From Stakelama pacifica (lineage in GTDB: Bacteria > Pseudomonadota > Alphaproteobacteria > Sphingomonadales > Sphingomonadaceae), in NCBI RefSeq assembly GCF_004361835.1, contig NZ_SNWD01000002.1, forward strand, positions 372,001-436,000: a DNA stretch of 64,000 nucleotides, read 5' to 3'. Shown here in pieces: positions 33,978 to 42,649 of the stretch. Each line of letters begins with the position of its first letter. The first letter of the stretch is position 1. The translations under genes were made by a program, and so were the position numbers. The notes beneath the pieces are model-generated. The model was given only the letters and a program-made list of their open reading frames with translations. It ran no database searches and was not told where the DNA came from.

Positions 33978-34991
33978 ATGACCGCAACCGTTCTCCGCCT
34001 CGACCCAAGCGACAAACCGACGCTCGATCCGATGATCAGCCTCGTCGCGACCGATATGAATCTGGTCAACAATGTCATTCTGGACCGGATGCAGTCGGAA
34101 ATCCCGCTGATCCCGGAGCTTGCCGGGCATCTGATCGCGGGCGGGGGGAAGCGGCTTCGTCCGATGCTGACGCTCGCCAGCGCCCGATTGCTCGATTATT
34201 CGGGGACGCGCCATCACAAGCTGGCTGCAGCGGTCGAGTTCATCCACACCGCCACGCTGCTCCATGACGATGTCGTTGACGGTTCCGATCTGCGCCGGGG
34301 AAAGCGCACCGCGAACCTGATCTGGGGCAATTCGGCGAGCGTGCTGGTCGGCGATTTCCTGTTTTCGCGCAGCTTCGAACTGATGGTCGAGGATGGCAGC
34401 CTGAAAGCGCTGCGAATCCTGTCCAATGCCTCCGCCGTGATCGCCGAGGGCGAGGTCAATCAGCTGACCGCGGTTCGCCGGATCGAAACGTCCGAGGAAC
34501 GCTATCTGGAAATCATCGGCGCGAAAACGGCGGCTTTGTTCGCCGCTGCCTGCCGGATCGGCGCAGTCGTCGCCGAACGCAGCGAAGCCGATGAGGCAGC
34601 GCTCGACGCTTATGGCCGCAATCTGGGCATCGCGTTCCAGCTCGTCGATGACGCGATCGACTATACGTCCGATGCGGGCACGATGGGCAAGGATGCGGGC
34701 GACGATTTCCGCGAAGGCAAGATGACGCTTCCCGTGATCCTCGCTTATGCCCGCGGGGACGAGGAAGCGCGCAAATTCTGGAAGGATGCGGTCGAGGGAC
34801 GGCGCGACAGCGACGATGACCTTGCCGAAGCAATCACCCGGATGCGCGAAACCCGCGCGGTCGACGATACGCTTGCCCGTGCCCGCCATTATGGCCAGCG
34901 CGCGATGGATTCGATCAGCGGGTTTCCGGCGAGCGCCGCAAAGGACGCGATGATCGAGGCGGTCGAATTCGCGGTCGCCCGCGCTTTCTGA
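33978..34991 (+). CDS. Polyprenyl diphosphate synthase (quinone side chain)
   Basis: 337-residue trans-prenyltransferase. GGGKRLRPMLTLASARL, the first aspartate-rich motif LLHDDVVDGSDLRRGKRTAN and the second FQLVDDAIDYTSD are complete. Two small residues before the first motif suggest a long product, consistent with an octaprenyl- or decaprenyl-diphosphate synthase (IspB/DdsA) for ubiquinone; ubiquinone-10 is usual in sphingomonads, which is outside knowledge. Divergent from the chorismate mutase gene across about 100 bases. Confidence 0.9.
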   Translation: MTATVLRLDPSDKPTLDPMISLVATDMNLVNNVILDRMQSEIPLIPELAGHLIAGGGKRLRPMLTLASARLLDYSGTRHHKLAAAVEFIHTATLLHDDVVDGSDLRRGKRTANLIWGNSASVLVGDFLFSRSFELMVEDGSLKALRILSNASAVIAEGEVNQLTAVRRIETSEERYLEIIGAKTAALFAAACRIGAVVAERSEADEAALDAYGRNLGIAFQLVDDAIDYTSDAGTMGKDAGDDFREGKMTLPVILAYARGDEEARKFWKDAVEGRRDSDDDLAEAITRMRETRAVDDTLARARHYGQRAMDSISGFPASAAKDAMIEAVEFAVARAF

Positions 34992-35010
34992 GGGCCTGCT
35001 GGGCATTTCC

Positions 35011-35096
35011 GTTGGCACTGAGCTTGTCGAAGTGCGGTCCTTATTCGCGCGTTTGAAGAGAAGAAAAACGGTGCTTCGACACGCTCAGCACCAGCG
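35011..35096. repeat. Palindromic repeats, CTTCGACA-type family, second site
   Basis: Between the polyprenyl synthase and hrpB genes: CTGAGCTTGTCGAAG (35018-35032) and, inverted, GGTGCTTCGACACGCTCAG followed by CACC (35070-35092), separated by an Arg/Lys-rich-looking spacer that also resembles the one at 2878-2894 (GAAGA-rich). The same two blocks occur in the other order at 2890-2990. Confidence 0.78.
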
Positions 35097-35105
35097 AGGG
35101 CGATA

Positions 35106-37568
35106 ATGTCCGAATCGCTTCCGATCGATGCGGTGCTGCCCGACCTGATCGCTGCGCTGTGCACCTCGTCCTGCGCAGTGCTGGTCGCCCCGCCCGGCGC
35201 GGGCAAGACTACGGCGGTCGCGCCCGCTCTGCTCGGCGAACCCTGGTGCAGCGGCGAAATTCTGCTCCTCTCCCCCCGCCGGATCGCGGCGCGCGCGGCT
35301 GCGGAGCGGATGGCGGCGCTGGCCGGGGAGCGGCCCGGCGAAACCTTCGGCTATGCGACGCGGATGGACAGCAAAAGATCGGCTGCAACGCGGGTGACGG
35401 TCGTGACCGAGGGAATTTTCGTCAATCGCATCCAGTCCGACCCTGAATTGTCGGGCGTTTCGGCGGTGCTGTTCGACGAGGTGCATGAGCGCAGCCTCGA
35501 CAGCGATTTCGGGCTGGCCCTCGCGCTGGATGCACAAGGCGGGTTGCGGCCTGACCTGCGCATTCTTGCCATGTCCGCGACGCTGGATGGGGCGCGTTTC
35601 TCGCAATTGATGGACGGCGCGGCGGTGATCGAGAGCGAAGGACGCAGCTATCCGCTCGACCTGCGCCATATCGGGCGCAATGCCGAGGCGCGAATCGAGG
35701 ATTCGATGGCCGCTGCCATTCGCCGTGCGCTGCGCGAGAGCGAGGGCGGCGTGCTTGCATTCCTGCCCGGCGTTGCGGAGATTGAGCGGACGGCGGAGCG
35801 GCTCGATTCGCTGGGCGAGGAAATCGTACTGCACCGCTTGCACGGCAGCCTCGACCCCGCTGCGCAGCGCGCGGCGATCGCACCCGATCCCGAGGGGCGG
35901 CGCAAGCTCGTGCTGGCCACGTCGATTGCCGAAACCTCGCTGACGCTCGACGGCATCAGGGTGGTGGTCGATTCAGGGCTGGCTCGTCGCCCGCGCTATG
36001 ACCGGGCGGGCGGGATGACGCGGCTGGTAACCGAGCGCGCCAGTCAGGCGGCAGTGACACAGCGCGCGGGGCGTGCCGCGCGGCAGGGGCCGGGGGTTGC
36101 ATGGCGGTTATGGGAAGAGGCAGCAACGGCGGGCCTGCCGCCCTTCGACCCGCCCGAGATATTGGAAGCCGACCTTTCGGCGCTGACGCTCGATTGCGCG
36201 CTGTGGGGCGTTGCCGATCCGGCCAGCCTGCGCTGGCTCGACCCGCCGCCGCCCGCCGCAATTGCCGAGGCGCGGATGCGGCTCACCGCGCTGGAGGCGC
36301 TCGACGGCGATGGTCGGCCCACTGGGCATGGGGCAGCGATTGCGCGGCTGCCGCTGCCGCCCCGGCTCGGCCATATGCTGGTTCGCGCGGCGGAGGGCGG
36401 ATTCGCGAAGAGTGCTGCCGAAGTCGCGGTCCTGCTGGGTGAGCGCGGGCTGGGCGGCAATGACGCCGATCTGGAACAGCGCCTGCGCCGTTGGCGGACA
36501 GAGCGCGGGCGGCGAGCCGACGGCGCGCGCAAGCTGGCACAGCGCTGGGCGCGGCTGGTCGAACCCTTTGCGGCGAAAGGCGCGGTGCCGCAGGGCGATC
36601 CGGTCGCGCTGTCGGTCGCGCTGGGCTTTCCCGACCGGATCGCGAAACGCCGCGATGCATCGGGCGAGCGCTGGATTTCGAGCGGCGGGCGCGGCTTTCG
36701 ACTCGATCCGGCCTCCTCGCTGGCGCGCAACGAATGGCTGGCGGTGGCGGAAACGCAAGGATCGGCATCGGGCGCGCGCATCCTCTCGGCAGCGCCGCTC
36801 GACCCGGCCGACATCGAAACGCTGTTTGCCGCACGAATCGAGATCCGGCGCGCGGTCCGGTTCGATCCGGCGAGCGGCGCGGTGGTCGCCGAACGGGCCA
36901 AAATGCTCGGCGCGATCCGCCTTTCCGCCGGGCCGGACAAACAGGCCGATGCGGAGGAGATCGCCGCCGCTCTGGTCGAGGGCGTGCGCGAACATGGCCT
37001 GGCGCTGCTCCCTTGGGGCGAGGGCGCGACTGCATTGCGAGACCGCGCCGCCTTTGCCGGAGAGAGCCCGCTCAGCGACGAATCGCTGCTCGCGCGGCTC
37101 GACGAATGGCTGCCGCCGCTGGTGGCGGGCAGGAAGCGGCTCGACCGGGTGGAGCCACAGGCGCTGACGCATGCGATGGAGGCGCTGCTCGGCTGGGACG
37201 CGCTGCAGGCGGTCAACCGCATCGCGCCGCGCGCCTTTACTTCGCCCGCCGGATCGACGCACAGCATCGATTATGCCGCTGAGGGCGGGCCGCGCGTGGA
37301 GCTTCGCGTACAGGCGCTGTTCGGCCTTGCCGAGCATCCGGTGATCGGCCGCGACCGCGTGCCGCTGGTGCTCAGTCTCACCTCACCCGCCGGGCGGCCG
37401 ATTCAGACGACGCGCGATCTGCCGGGTTTCTGGGCCGGAAGCTGGCGCGATGTGGCGAAGGAAATGCGCGGTCGCTATCCCCGACATCCCTGGCCCGACG
37501 ATCCGGCAAGCGCCGCGGCGACGCTGCGCACCAAAAAGACGGATGCAAGGCGAAGCGAATCGCGCTAA
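35106..37568 (+). CDS. hrpB: ATP-dependent helicase HrpB
   Basis: DEAH-box helicase of 820 residues. Walker A is APPGAGKTTAVAPALL; motif II DEVHERSLDSDFGLALA; motif III AMSATLDG; motif VI TQRAGRAARQGPGVAWRLW. The C-terminal half contains the HrpB-specific domain (GERWISSGGRGFRLDPASSLARNEWLAVAE). RNA helicase of uncertain substrate. Stands as a single gene after a repeat-containing spacer; GAGGG precedes the ATG. Confidence 0.93.
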   Translation: MSESLPIDAVLPDLIAALCTSSCAVLVAPPGAGKTTAVAPALLGEPWCSGEILLLSPRRIAARAAAERMAALAGERPGETFGYATRMDSKRSAATRVTVVTEGIFVNRIQSDPELSGVSAVLFDEVHERSLDSDFGLALALDAQGGLRPDLRILAMSATLDGARFSQLMDGAAVIESEGRSYPLDLRHIGRNAEARIEDSMAAAIRRALRESEGGVLAFLPGVAEIERTAERLDSLGEEIVLHRLHGSLDPAAQRAAIAPDPEGRRKLVLATSIAETSLTLDGIRVVVDSGLARRPRYDRAGGMTRLVTERASQAAVTQRAGRAARQGPGVAWRLWEEAATAGLPPFDPPEILEADLSALTLDCALWGVADPASLRWLDPPPPAAIAEARMRLTALEALDGDGRPTGHGAAIARLPLPPRLGHMLVRAAEGGFAKSAAEVAVLLGERGLGGNDADLEQRLRRWRTERGRRADGARKLAQRWARLVEPFAAKGAVPQGDPVALSVALGFPDRIAKRRDASGERWISSGGRGFRLDPASSLARNEWLAVAETQGSASGARILSAAPLDPADIETLFAARIEIRRAVRFDPASGAVVAERAKMLGAIRLSAGPDKQADAEEIAAALVEGVREHGLALLPWGEGATALRDRAAFAGESPLSDESLLARLDEWLPPLVAGRKRLDRVEPQALTHAMEALLGWDALQAVNRIAPRAFTSPAGSTHSIDYAAEGGPRVELRVQALFGLAEHPVIGRDRVPLVLSLTSPAGRPIQTTRDLPGFWAGSWRDVAKEMRGRYPRHPWPDDPASAAATLRTKKTDARRSESR

Positions 37569-37612
37569 CCGGACGTTGGTTCATTCAGGACGGAACGAGG
37601 AAGGGAAGTATC

Positions 37613-37894
37613 GTGGCTGTCGCGCGTATCTATCAGCGCCCAAAAAATGCGATGCAGTCGGGCCGCGCCCGCACTCAGGAATGGGTGGTGGAATTCGCGC
37701 AGACCGAACCGCAGGAACCCGATCCGCTGACCGGATGGGCGGGCCATGCCAACACGACCAGTCAGGTGCGGATGCGCTTTCCCACGCTGGAAGCGGCGAA
37801 GGACTATGCCCAGCGGGAGGGGCATGACTATCACGTCATTCCCACGCCCGAGCGCAAGCTGAAGCTTCAGGCCTATGCTGACAATTTCCGCTAA
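37613..37894 (+). CDS. Complex I accessory subunit, NDUFS4-like
   Basis: 93 residues matching the ETC complex I NDUFS4 family: ARIYQRPKNAMQSGRARTQEWVVEF, DPLTGWAGHANTTSQVRMRFPTLEAAKDYAQREGHDYHVI. In mitochondria this subunit stabilises the NADH-oxidising arm; alphaproteobacteria carry it too, which supports the taxonomic call. Starts at a GTG at 37613 with AAGGGAAG before it. It is not near nuo genes in this window. Confidence 0.92.
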   Translation: MAVARIYQRPKNAMQSGRARTQEWVVEFAQTEPQEPDPLTGWAGHANTTSQVRMRFPTLEAAKDYAQREGHDYHVIPTPERKLKLQAYADNFR

Positions 37895-37918
37895 AGCCGG
37901 GTGACATCACATTAATCC

Positions 37919-37944
37919 TCCCTCCCCTTCAGGGGAGGACCCGG
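37919..37944. repeat. Small hairpin repeat (CCTCCCCTTC/AGGGGAGG)
   Basis: CCTCCCCTTCAGGGGAGG at 37921-37938 forms an 8-bp stem with a two-base gap. It sits in the convergent junction between the NDUFS4-like gene and the next membrane-protein gene and may help end transcription, though there is no T-tract. The rest of the 95-bp junction shows no gene. Confidence 0.5.
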
Positions 37945-37990
37945 GGATGGCGCGCTTGCGCAAGCGTACCGTTCACAGGGGGACGGTTCG

Positions 37991-38482
37991 CTACACCATC
38001 TCGGTCGGGGTGATGTTGACGATCACGTCACGCACCGTGGTGAAGACCAGCAGCACCGTCGCGACCAGCAGCGCCGATAAAAGGCCGATCAGCGCGAACA
38101 GCGCGCGATAGAGCCAGATAAACCAGATATCGCTCAGCCCCTCAAACTCGCCCACCGGCAGGGTGAGGAGGAGGAGCAGCACGACCGATCCCAGCAGCGT
38201 TGCCGTCGCCATGCGCGACACACGATAGATGTTGCGATAGAAATGCGCGCCGAACTCGGCTTCGGCACGGCGCGCCATGCCGATCAGCGTCAGCATCAGG
38301 GCAAGCGTCGTTGCCGAGGCAGTGGCAATGGCCGACCCGAAATACAGTCCCGCCTGCGACAGCTGGTTGATCAGATCGATCGCCTTGGCGTCCGAATAGA
38401 CCTGACCCACCGCGTAAAATGCGCTGCCCGCAAGCGCCAGTGTCGCAACGGCGCCCACCCATGCCCAATAATGCGTCTTCAT
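37991..38482 (-). CDS. Hypothetical membrane protein
   Basis: 163 residues, not recognised. Four probable membrane helices: WVGAVATLALAGSAFYAVG, LYFGSAIATASATTLALMLTLIG, ATATLLGSVVLLLLLTLPVG and ALIGLLSALLVATVLLVFTTV. The loop between helices 2 and 3 (ARRAEAEFGAHFYRNIYRVS) is charged. It lies downstream of the nudix gene on the same strand with a 34-base gap. Confidence 0.7.
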   Translation of the reverse strand: MKTHYWAWVGAVATLALAGSAFYAVGQVYSDAKAIDLINQLSQAGLYFGSAIATASATTLALMLTLIGMARRAEAEFGAHFYRNIYRVSRMATATLLGSVVLLLLLTLPVGEFEGLSDIWFIWLYRALFALIGLLSALLVATVLLVFTTVRDVIVNITPTEMV

Positions 38483-38516
38483 GGCCGCCCCAACCCGAAA
38501 CCGCCGGGCAAGTTCC

Positions 38517-39056
38517 TCAATTTACTTGGTTTATCATGCCCGAGCCGAGCAGGAGCAGCAATTTGACGTCCATCGCCATACCCTCTTCGCGGCGCGCGGC
38601 GACATAATCGGCAAGCTGGCTGAGCGGTACGCGATGCACATTAATATCCTCGCCATCGACGCCGCCGCCCTCGCTCACTTTTTCAAGCTTGCTCGCGCGC
38701 ACCAGCGTAAAGCCTTCCGAGGCCATGCCGGGCGAGGAGAAAAACTCGCCGAGATTGTCTAACCGGCCGGCGCGATAGCCGGTTTCCTCTTCCAGCTCGC
38801 GCCCCGCCGCCGCTTCCGGCGCCTCATCACCGCCGTCATCGCCGACCAGCCCGGCGGGCAGTTCGAGGCAGCGACGGCCCAAAGGCGCGCGATATTGATC
38901 GACCAGCAGGACATCGCCGTCGATCAGCGCAAGGATGACGGCGGCGCGCATACCGCGCGCCCGGCTGACAAATTCCCACCGCCCCTGCTTCTTGGCGACG
39001 ATCCAGTCGCCCTGCCATTTGATTTCGACGGGCTTGTCGCTGTCGTGATGGTTCAA
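38517..39056 (-). CDS. NUDIX hydrolase, ADP-ribose pyrophosphatase type
   Basis: 179 residues. The complete Nudix box runs from GDDGGDEAPEAAAGRE to LEEETGY (G-x5-E-x7-REUxEExGU), with a family-typical ELPAGLVG just before it and FFSSPGMASEGFTLVRA after it, as in ADP-ribose pyrophosphatases (NudF-like). Cleaves ADP-ribose or related NDP-X; the exact substrate is not determined. The ATG overlaps the preceding TPM-domain gene by four bases, so it is the last gene of lemA-TPM-TPM-nudix. Confidence 0.88.
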   Translation of the reverse strand: MNHHDSDKPVEIKWQGDWIVAKKQGRWEFVSRARGMRAAVILALIDGDVLLVDQYRAPLGRRCLELPAGLVGDDGGDEAPEAAAGRELEEETGYRAGRLDNLGEFFSSPGMASEGFTLVRASKLEKVSEGGGVDGEDINVHRVPLSQLADYVAARREEGMAMDVKLLLLLGSGMINQVN

Positions 39057-39730
39057 AGCTCGATCAACCGATTGGGGAGTTCGTTGGGATTGCCTTCGCT
39101 TTTGGGGAAGGTCTCGGACAGGACGGTGCCCATGGCAGCAATGGCGGCGATCATACCGCCTGCGCGATCGCCCTTGCGGACATGGTCGATCAGTGCCGCC
39201 ATGGCGTCGCCCCAGCGCTCGGCGGGTACGCTGGTGTGGATCGCCTCGTCAGCGACGATCTCCGCCATATGCTCGTCGAGCGAGAGATAGAGCAGGATGC
39301 CTACGCGGGTTTCGGTGCGTTTCTCAGCCGAAGCGCGGAACAGCGCCACCGCCCGTCGCCGCACCCGGCGCGACCGGGTGGCGCGGGGGGTGAGTGCGAC
39401 GCGAAGCCGTCCCCATTCCAGCCCGTAGCGGATGAGGAGGAAAACCAGCGCCTGCACCACCAGCAGCACGACGAGCATTTCGGAAAGGCCCGGCGCCTCC
39501 CACCCGCTGGTGAACAGGCCGAGCTTCATTTCCAGCAATTTCGGGAACAATGCGAAGATCGCCGGGACCAGCAGCACGCCGAGCAGCGCATAATGCAGCG
39601 CGACATCCCGATATTCGTCCGAGCGATGCGCGATGATCGTGACGATCTCACCATCGGTATCGGCCTCCGCTTCGGCGACTGCACCTGCGATCCGCGCATG
39701 ATCCTGCGCGCTTAAAGCCTTGTAGGTCAT
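39053..39730 (-). CDS. TPM-domain membrane protein
   Basis: 225 residues. An N-terminal TPM-like segment (LSAQDHARIAGAVAEAEADTDGEIVTIIAHRSDEYRDVALHYALL) precedes two membrane helices (LLGVLLVPAIFALFP and LVVLLVVQALVFLLI) and a C-terminal half AETRVGILLYLSLDEHMAEIVADEAIHTSVP-type sequence that repeats TPM features. The family is linked to stabilising membrane complexes; the precise role is unknown. TAATG overlap with the upstream TPM gene shows coupling. Confidence 0.78.
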   Translation of the reverse strand: MTYKALSAQDHARIAGAVAEAEADTDGEIVTIIAHRSDEYRDVALHYALLGVLLVPAIFALFPKLLEMKLGLFTSGWEAPGLSEMLVVLLVVQALVFLLIRYGLEWGRLRVALTPRATRSRRVRRRAVALFRASAEKRTETRVGILLYLSLDEHMAEIVADEAIHTSVPAERWGDAMAALIDHVRKGDRAGGMIAAIAAMGTVLSETFPKSEGNPNELPNRLIEL

Positions 39731-40593
39731 TACCAGCCCCCCGAAGCGCCGCCGCCGCCGAACGAGCCGCCGCCGCCCGAAAAGCCGCCGCCGCCACCGA
39801 AACCGCCGCCTGAGCCCCCGCCCCAGCCCGAGCCGCCGCCTCCGCCGAAACCGGGGCCCCAGATGATGACCGGTCCCGCGCCCCGGCGATAGCGCCGCCC
39901 GCGCGCCCGGCCGAACAGCATCGGCACGACCACGAAGAACAGCACCGCCAGCCAGAACAGCCCGACGATCAGCCCCGATCCGTCATCGCCCTTGCGTCCG
40001 CGCGTCTTTGCCGCGTCGAGCTTCTGTTTGGCGCGCTGCTCCGCGGCCTCCAGCGGCAATTTCATCTGCTCGCCGATCGCGGCGGCGCCCGCCATGATAC
40101 CCCCCGCCATATCGCCCTTTTTAAAGCGCGGCAGGATATCGTCATGGATGATCATGCTCGACATCGCATCGGTCATCACCGGTTCGAGACCATAGCCGAC
40201 CTCAATCCGTACCTTGCGCTCGTTGGGTGCGACGATCAGGATGATGCCGTTATTCGCCTTGTCCTGCCCGATCTTCCACGCGCGGCCGAGGCGATAGCCG
40301 TAATCCTCGATCGGATAGCCCTGAAGATCGGGGATCGTCGCGACCACGAACTGCCGCCCCGATGCCTGCTCGATTTCTTGCGACAACTGGGTGAGCTGCG
40401 CCACCTGCTGCGGGTCGAGCAGATGCGCGTCATCGACGACCCGGCCGGTGAGCTTCGGAAAGGTCTGCGCCGACGCCGGCAGCGCGACGATCAGCAGCGC
40501 AAGCAGGGCGGTGATCAGCGCAAGCAGCGTTCGCGACGGAACCGCGCCAGGCCTGCTCGCCCGAACCGGTGGATGGTGCACTATCGCGCTCAC
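39730..40593 (-). CDS. TPM-domain (YgcG-like) protein
   Basis: 287 residues with a signal peptide (LLALLIVALPASA), a TPM domain (LTGRVVDDAHLLDPQQVAQLTQLSQEIEQASGRQFVVATIPDLQGYPIEDYGYRLGRAWKIGQDKANNGIILIVAPNERKVRIEVGYGLE), one late membrane helix, and a Gly/Ser-rich tail of repeated GGGGFGGGG-type sequence, typical of YgcG proteins. Four bases after the lemA stop, so the pair forms the usual lemA-ygcG unit. Function in envelope homeostasis is inferred. Confidence 0.85.
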   Translation of the reverse strand: MSAIVHHPPVRASRPGAVPSRTLLALITALLALLIVALPASAQTFPKLTGRVVDDAHLLDPQQVAQLTQLSQEIEQASGRQFVVATIPDLQGYPIEDYGYRLGRAWKIGQDKANNGIILIVAPNERKVRIEVGYGLEPVMTDAMSSMIIHDDILPRFKKGDMAGGIMAGAAAIGEQMKLPLEAAEQRAKQKLDAAKTRGRKGDDGSGLIVGLFWLAVLFFVVVPMLFGRARGRRYRRGAGPVIIWGPGFGGGGGSGWGGGSGGGFGGGGGFSGGGGSFGGGGASGGW

Positions 40594-40597
40594 CGCT

Positions 40598-41191
40598 TCA
40601 GTTCATATTCCCGAAATCGACCGTCGGCGCGACATCGGCGTTCGGGGTCGTCGCCTGATAGGGCACCATCGGCTTGGCACCGTAAAATACCTTGGCGCCG
40701 ATCGCATCGGGGAAGGTGCGGATGGTGACGTTATATTTCTCCACCGCTTCGTTATAATCGCGGATCGCAATGGCGATGCGGTTTTCGCTGCCTTCCAGCT
40801 GGCTCATCAGCGTCTGGAAATTGTCCTGACTCTTGAGCTCGGGATAGCGCTCCACCGTGGCGAGCAGACGACTGAGCGAACCGTTCAGATTGCCCTGCAC
40901 GCGCGAATATTGCTGCATCTTGCCCGCATCGGTCAGGTCGTCGGCCGAAACATTCACCTGCGTCGCACGAGCGCGCGCATTGATGACGTCCGATAGGATC
41001 TTGCCCTCCGACTGGGCCGATGCCTTTACCGTGGATACGAGATTGGGGATGAGGTTCGCCCGACGCTGATAATCAGCCTGCACATCGGCCCAGCGCGCCT
41101 TGGCATTTTCCTCTGCCGTGGGAACACTGTTCAGCCCGCAGGCCGAAAGCATCGCCGCCATTGCCAGTGCCATCACTGCCTTGAAACGCAT
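40598..41191 (-). CDS. LemA-family lipoprotein
   Basis: 197 residues. The N-terminal signal ends in the lipobox LSAC. The helical LemA domain reads ARWADVQADYQRRANLIPNLVSTVKASAQSEGKILSDVINARARATQ and NFQTLMSQLEGSENRIAIAIRDYNEAVEKYNVTIRTFP, both diagnostic. First gene of the lemA-TPM-TPM-nudix operon; divergent from mscL. Confidence 0.9.
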   Translation of the reverse strand: MRFKAVMALAMAAMLSACGLNSVPTAEENAKARWADVQADYQRRANLIPNLVSTVKASAQSEGKILSDVINARARATQVNVSADDLTDAGKMQQYSRVQGNLNGSLSRLLATVERYPELKSQDNFQTLMSQLEGSENRIAIAIRDYNEAVEKYNVTIRTFPDAIGAKVFYGAKPMVPYQATTPNADVAPTVDFGNMN

Positions 41192-41309
41192 GGAGTGTGT
41201 TCTCCCGGAAACAAACTTGCCTTTGCCCGTATTAGCGGGGCAGGATCATCAATGCGATGAAAATCCGGTTTCGTCGTGCCGAATGCCCAAAAGGATAAGG
41301 AGCCCGCCT

Positions 41310-41756
41310 TTGTTCGCCGAATTCCGTAAATTCGTGATGCGCGGCAATGTCCTCGACCTTGCCGTCGCAGTCATTATCGGTGCTGCGTTCGCCACGATCA
41401 CCAAATCGCTGACCGACGATGTCATCATGCCGGTGGTCGGATGGATTTTCGGCGGGTTCGATTTTTCGAGCTATTTCATCCGACTGGGGCCGATCCCCGA
41501 AGGCTATACCGGGTCGGTCAATAATTATGCCGCGCTGAAGGAAGCGGGCGTGCCGCTATTGGGCTATGGCGCGTTCGTGACGACGGTGATCAATTTCCTT
41601 ATCCTCGCCTTCATCATCTTTCTGATCGTTCGCAGCGTAAACCGGATGCTGGCACGGTTCGAGCATCAAAAACCCGAAGTGCCCGCCGCCGAACCGACCG
41701 ATGTCGTGCTGCTGCGCGAAATTCGCGACGAATTACGCAAACGCCCCGCGGAATAA
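41310..41756 (+). CDS. mscL: Large-conductance mechanosensitive channel
   Basis: Pentameric inner-membrane channel that releases solutes on hypo-osmotic shock. FAEFRKFVMRGNVLDLAVAVIIGAAFATITKSLTDDVIMPVVGW is the S1/TM1 region; a periplasmic loop and TM2 (FVTTVINFLILAFIIFLIVRSVNRM) follow, then the C-terminal helix DVVLLREIRDELR. I place the start at the TTG at 41310 because AAGGAG lies exactly seven bases before it and the protein then starts like E. coli MscL; the ATG at 41283 has no ribosome-binding site. 148 residues. Confidence 0.93.
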   Translation: MFAEFRKFVMRGNVLDLAVAVIIGAAFATITKSLTDDVIMPVVGWIFGGFDFSSYFIRLGPIPEGYTGSVNNYAALKEAGVPLLGYGAFVTTVINFLILAFIIFLIVRSVNRMLARFEHQKPEVPAAEPTDVVLLREIRDELRKRPAE

Positions 41757-41760
41757 GGCG

Positions 41761-42192
41761 TCAGGCGGCGGCGAGATCCTCGGCATTGGCATCGGCAAGG
41801 CTGGTGCCGTCGAGGATGCGAGCGGTTTCATCGCGGACCCGCGCCATCGCGATGCGAATCGCGCAGCTCGCCTCATCCCGGCAATCGTTGCACGGCTTAT
41901 AGGCGGTGCGGCTGACGCACGGGACGAGCGCCAGTGGTCCCTCGATCACGCGAATCACTTCGCCGAGCGAAATCAGATGTATGGGCCGCGACAGGCAATA
42001 GCCGCCCGCCTTACCCCGATACGAATGAATCAGCCCCGCCATGCGCAGATCGGCCAGGATAAGCTCAAGGAATTTGCGCGGGACATTCGCCTCCCCCGCG
42101 ATCCGCTTCATCGGCACGGGCCGGCTTCCGGCGGGATAATGCGCGAGATACAGCATGGCGCGCAGGGCGTAACGGGATCGCTGAGTCAGCAT
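41761..42192 (-). CDS. Rrf2-family transcriptional regulator
   Basis: About 143 residues: winged helix MLTQRSRYALRAMLYLAHYPAGSRPVPMKRIAGEANVPRKFLELILADLRMAGLIHSYRGKAGGYCLSRP. The cysteine cluster CVSRTAYKPCNDCRDEASC could bind an Fe-S cluster, as in IscR, NsrR or RirA. Target genes are unknown; it is divergent from ssrA. An ATG five codons upstream (42207) is also possible; neither has a clear ribosome-binding site. Ends four bases after the convergent mscL stop. Confidence 0.85.
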   Translation of the reverse strand: MLTQRSRYALRAMLYLAHYPAGSRPVPMKRIAGEANVPRKFLELILADLRMAGLIHSYRGKAGGYCLSRPIHLISLGEVIRVIEGPLALVPCVSRTAYKPCNDCRDEASCAIRIAMARVRDETARILDGTSLADANAEDLAAA

Positions 42193-42271
42193 GACGAGTG
42201 TCGCCATGCCCGATCAATGTGGCCAACGGATGGCCGGGCAACGCTTTTCTTTCGCGACAAAATGCCTATAT

Positions 42272-42632
42272 GGGGAATTGCCGGTTTCGACCGGCTATGG
42301 CGATAAATTGTGGCGTGCAATAGGCACAGCGGACCCGGGGGCAGTACCCGGCGGCTCCACCATAACCGGTGGTGTATCTGGACACCGTTTCTGACGGGGC
42401 CGAACCAGGATCGACGTGTGTTGAAAAACGCTGTTTTCGCTCGGAATGGGACCACCGAAACGGCCCATATTCACAAGTGCCAACGATAACGAAGCACTCG
42501 CTATTGCGGCGTAATCTGACGGCCTAACGGCCAAAGATTACTCTAAAATGCGCGGTTGGACCGCACCGGGCAACAGAAGCGGATTCCGGCGGCCGCCGGG
42601 GGGGCCGAGCAACAGAACCCCCCGGACCTTCT
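42272..42632 (+). ncRNA. ssrA: tmRNA, circularly permuted two-piece form
   Basis: Rescues stalled ribosomes with SmpB. The acceptor piece is encoded first and ends GGCTCCACCA at 42362; the coding piece begins GGGGCCGAACC at 42396, and GGGGCCG pairs with CGGCTCC to form the acceptor stem. The 33 bases between (42363-42395) are removed during processing. The tag reads ANDNEALAIAA followed by TAA (42479-42514). The 3' part has a GC-rich pseudoknot or terminator (stem 42596-42603/42618-42625) and TTCTTT. This permuted layout is specific to alphaproteobacteria and a few other groups. The outer ends are approximate. Confidence 0.9.
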
Positions 42633-42649
42633 TTCCCACAGGTTTCGAT

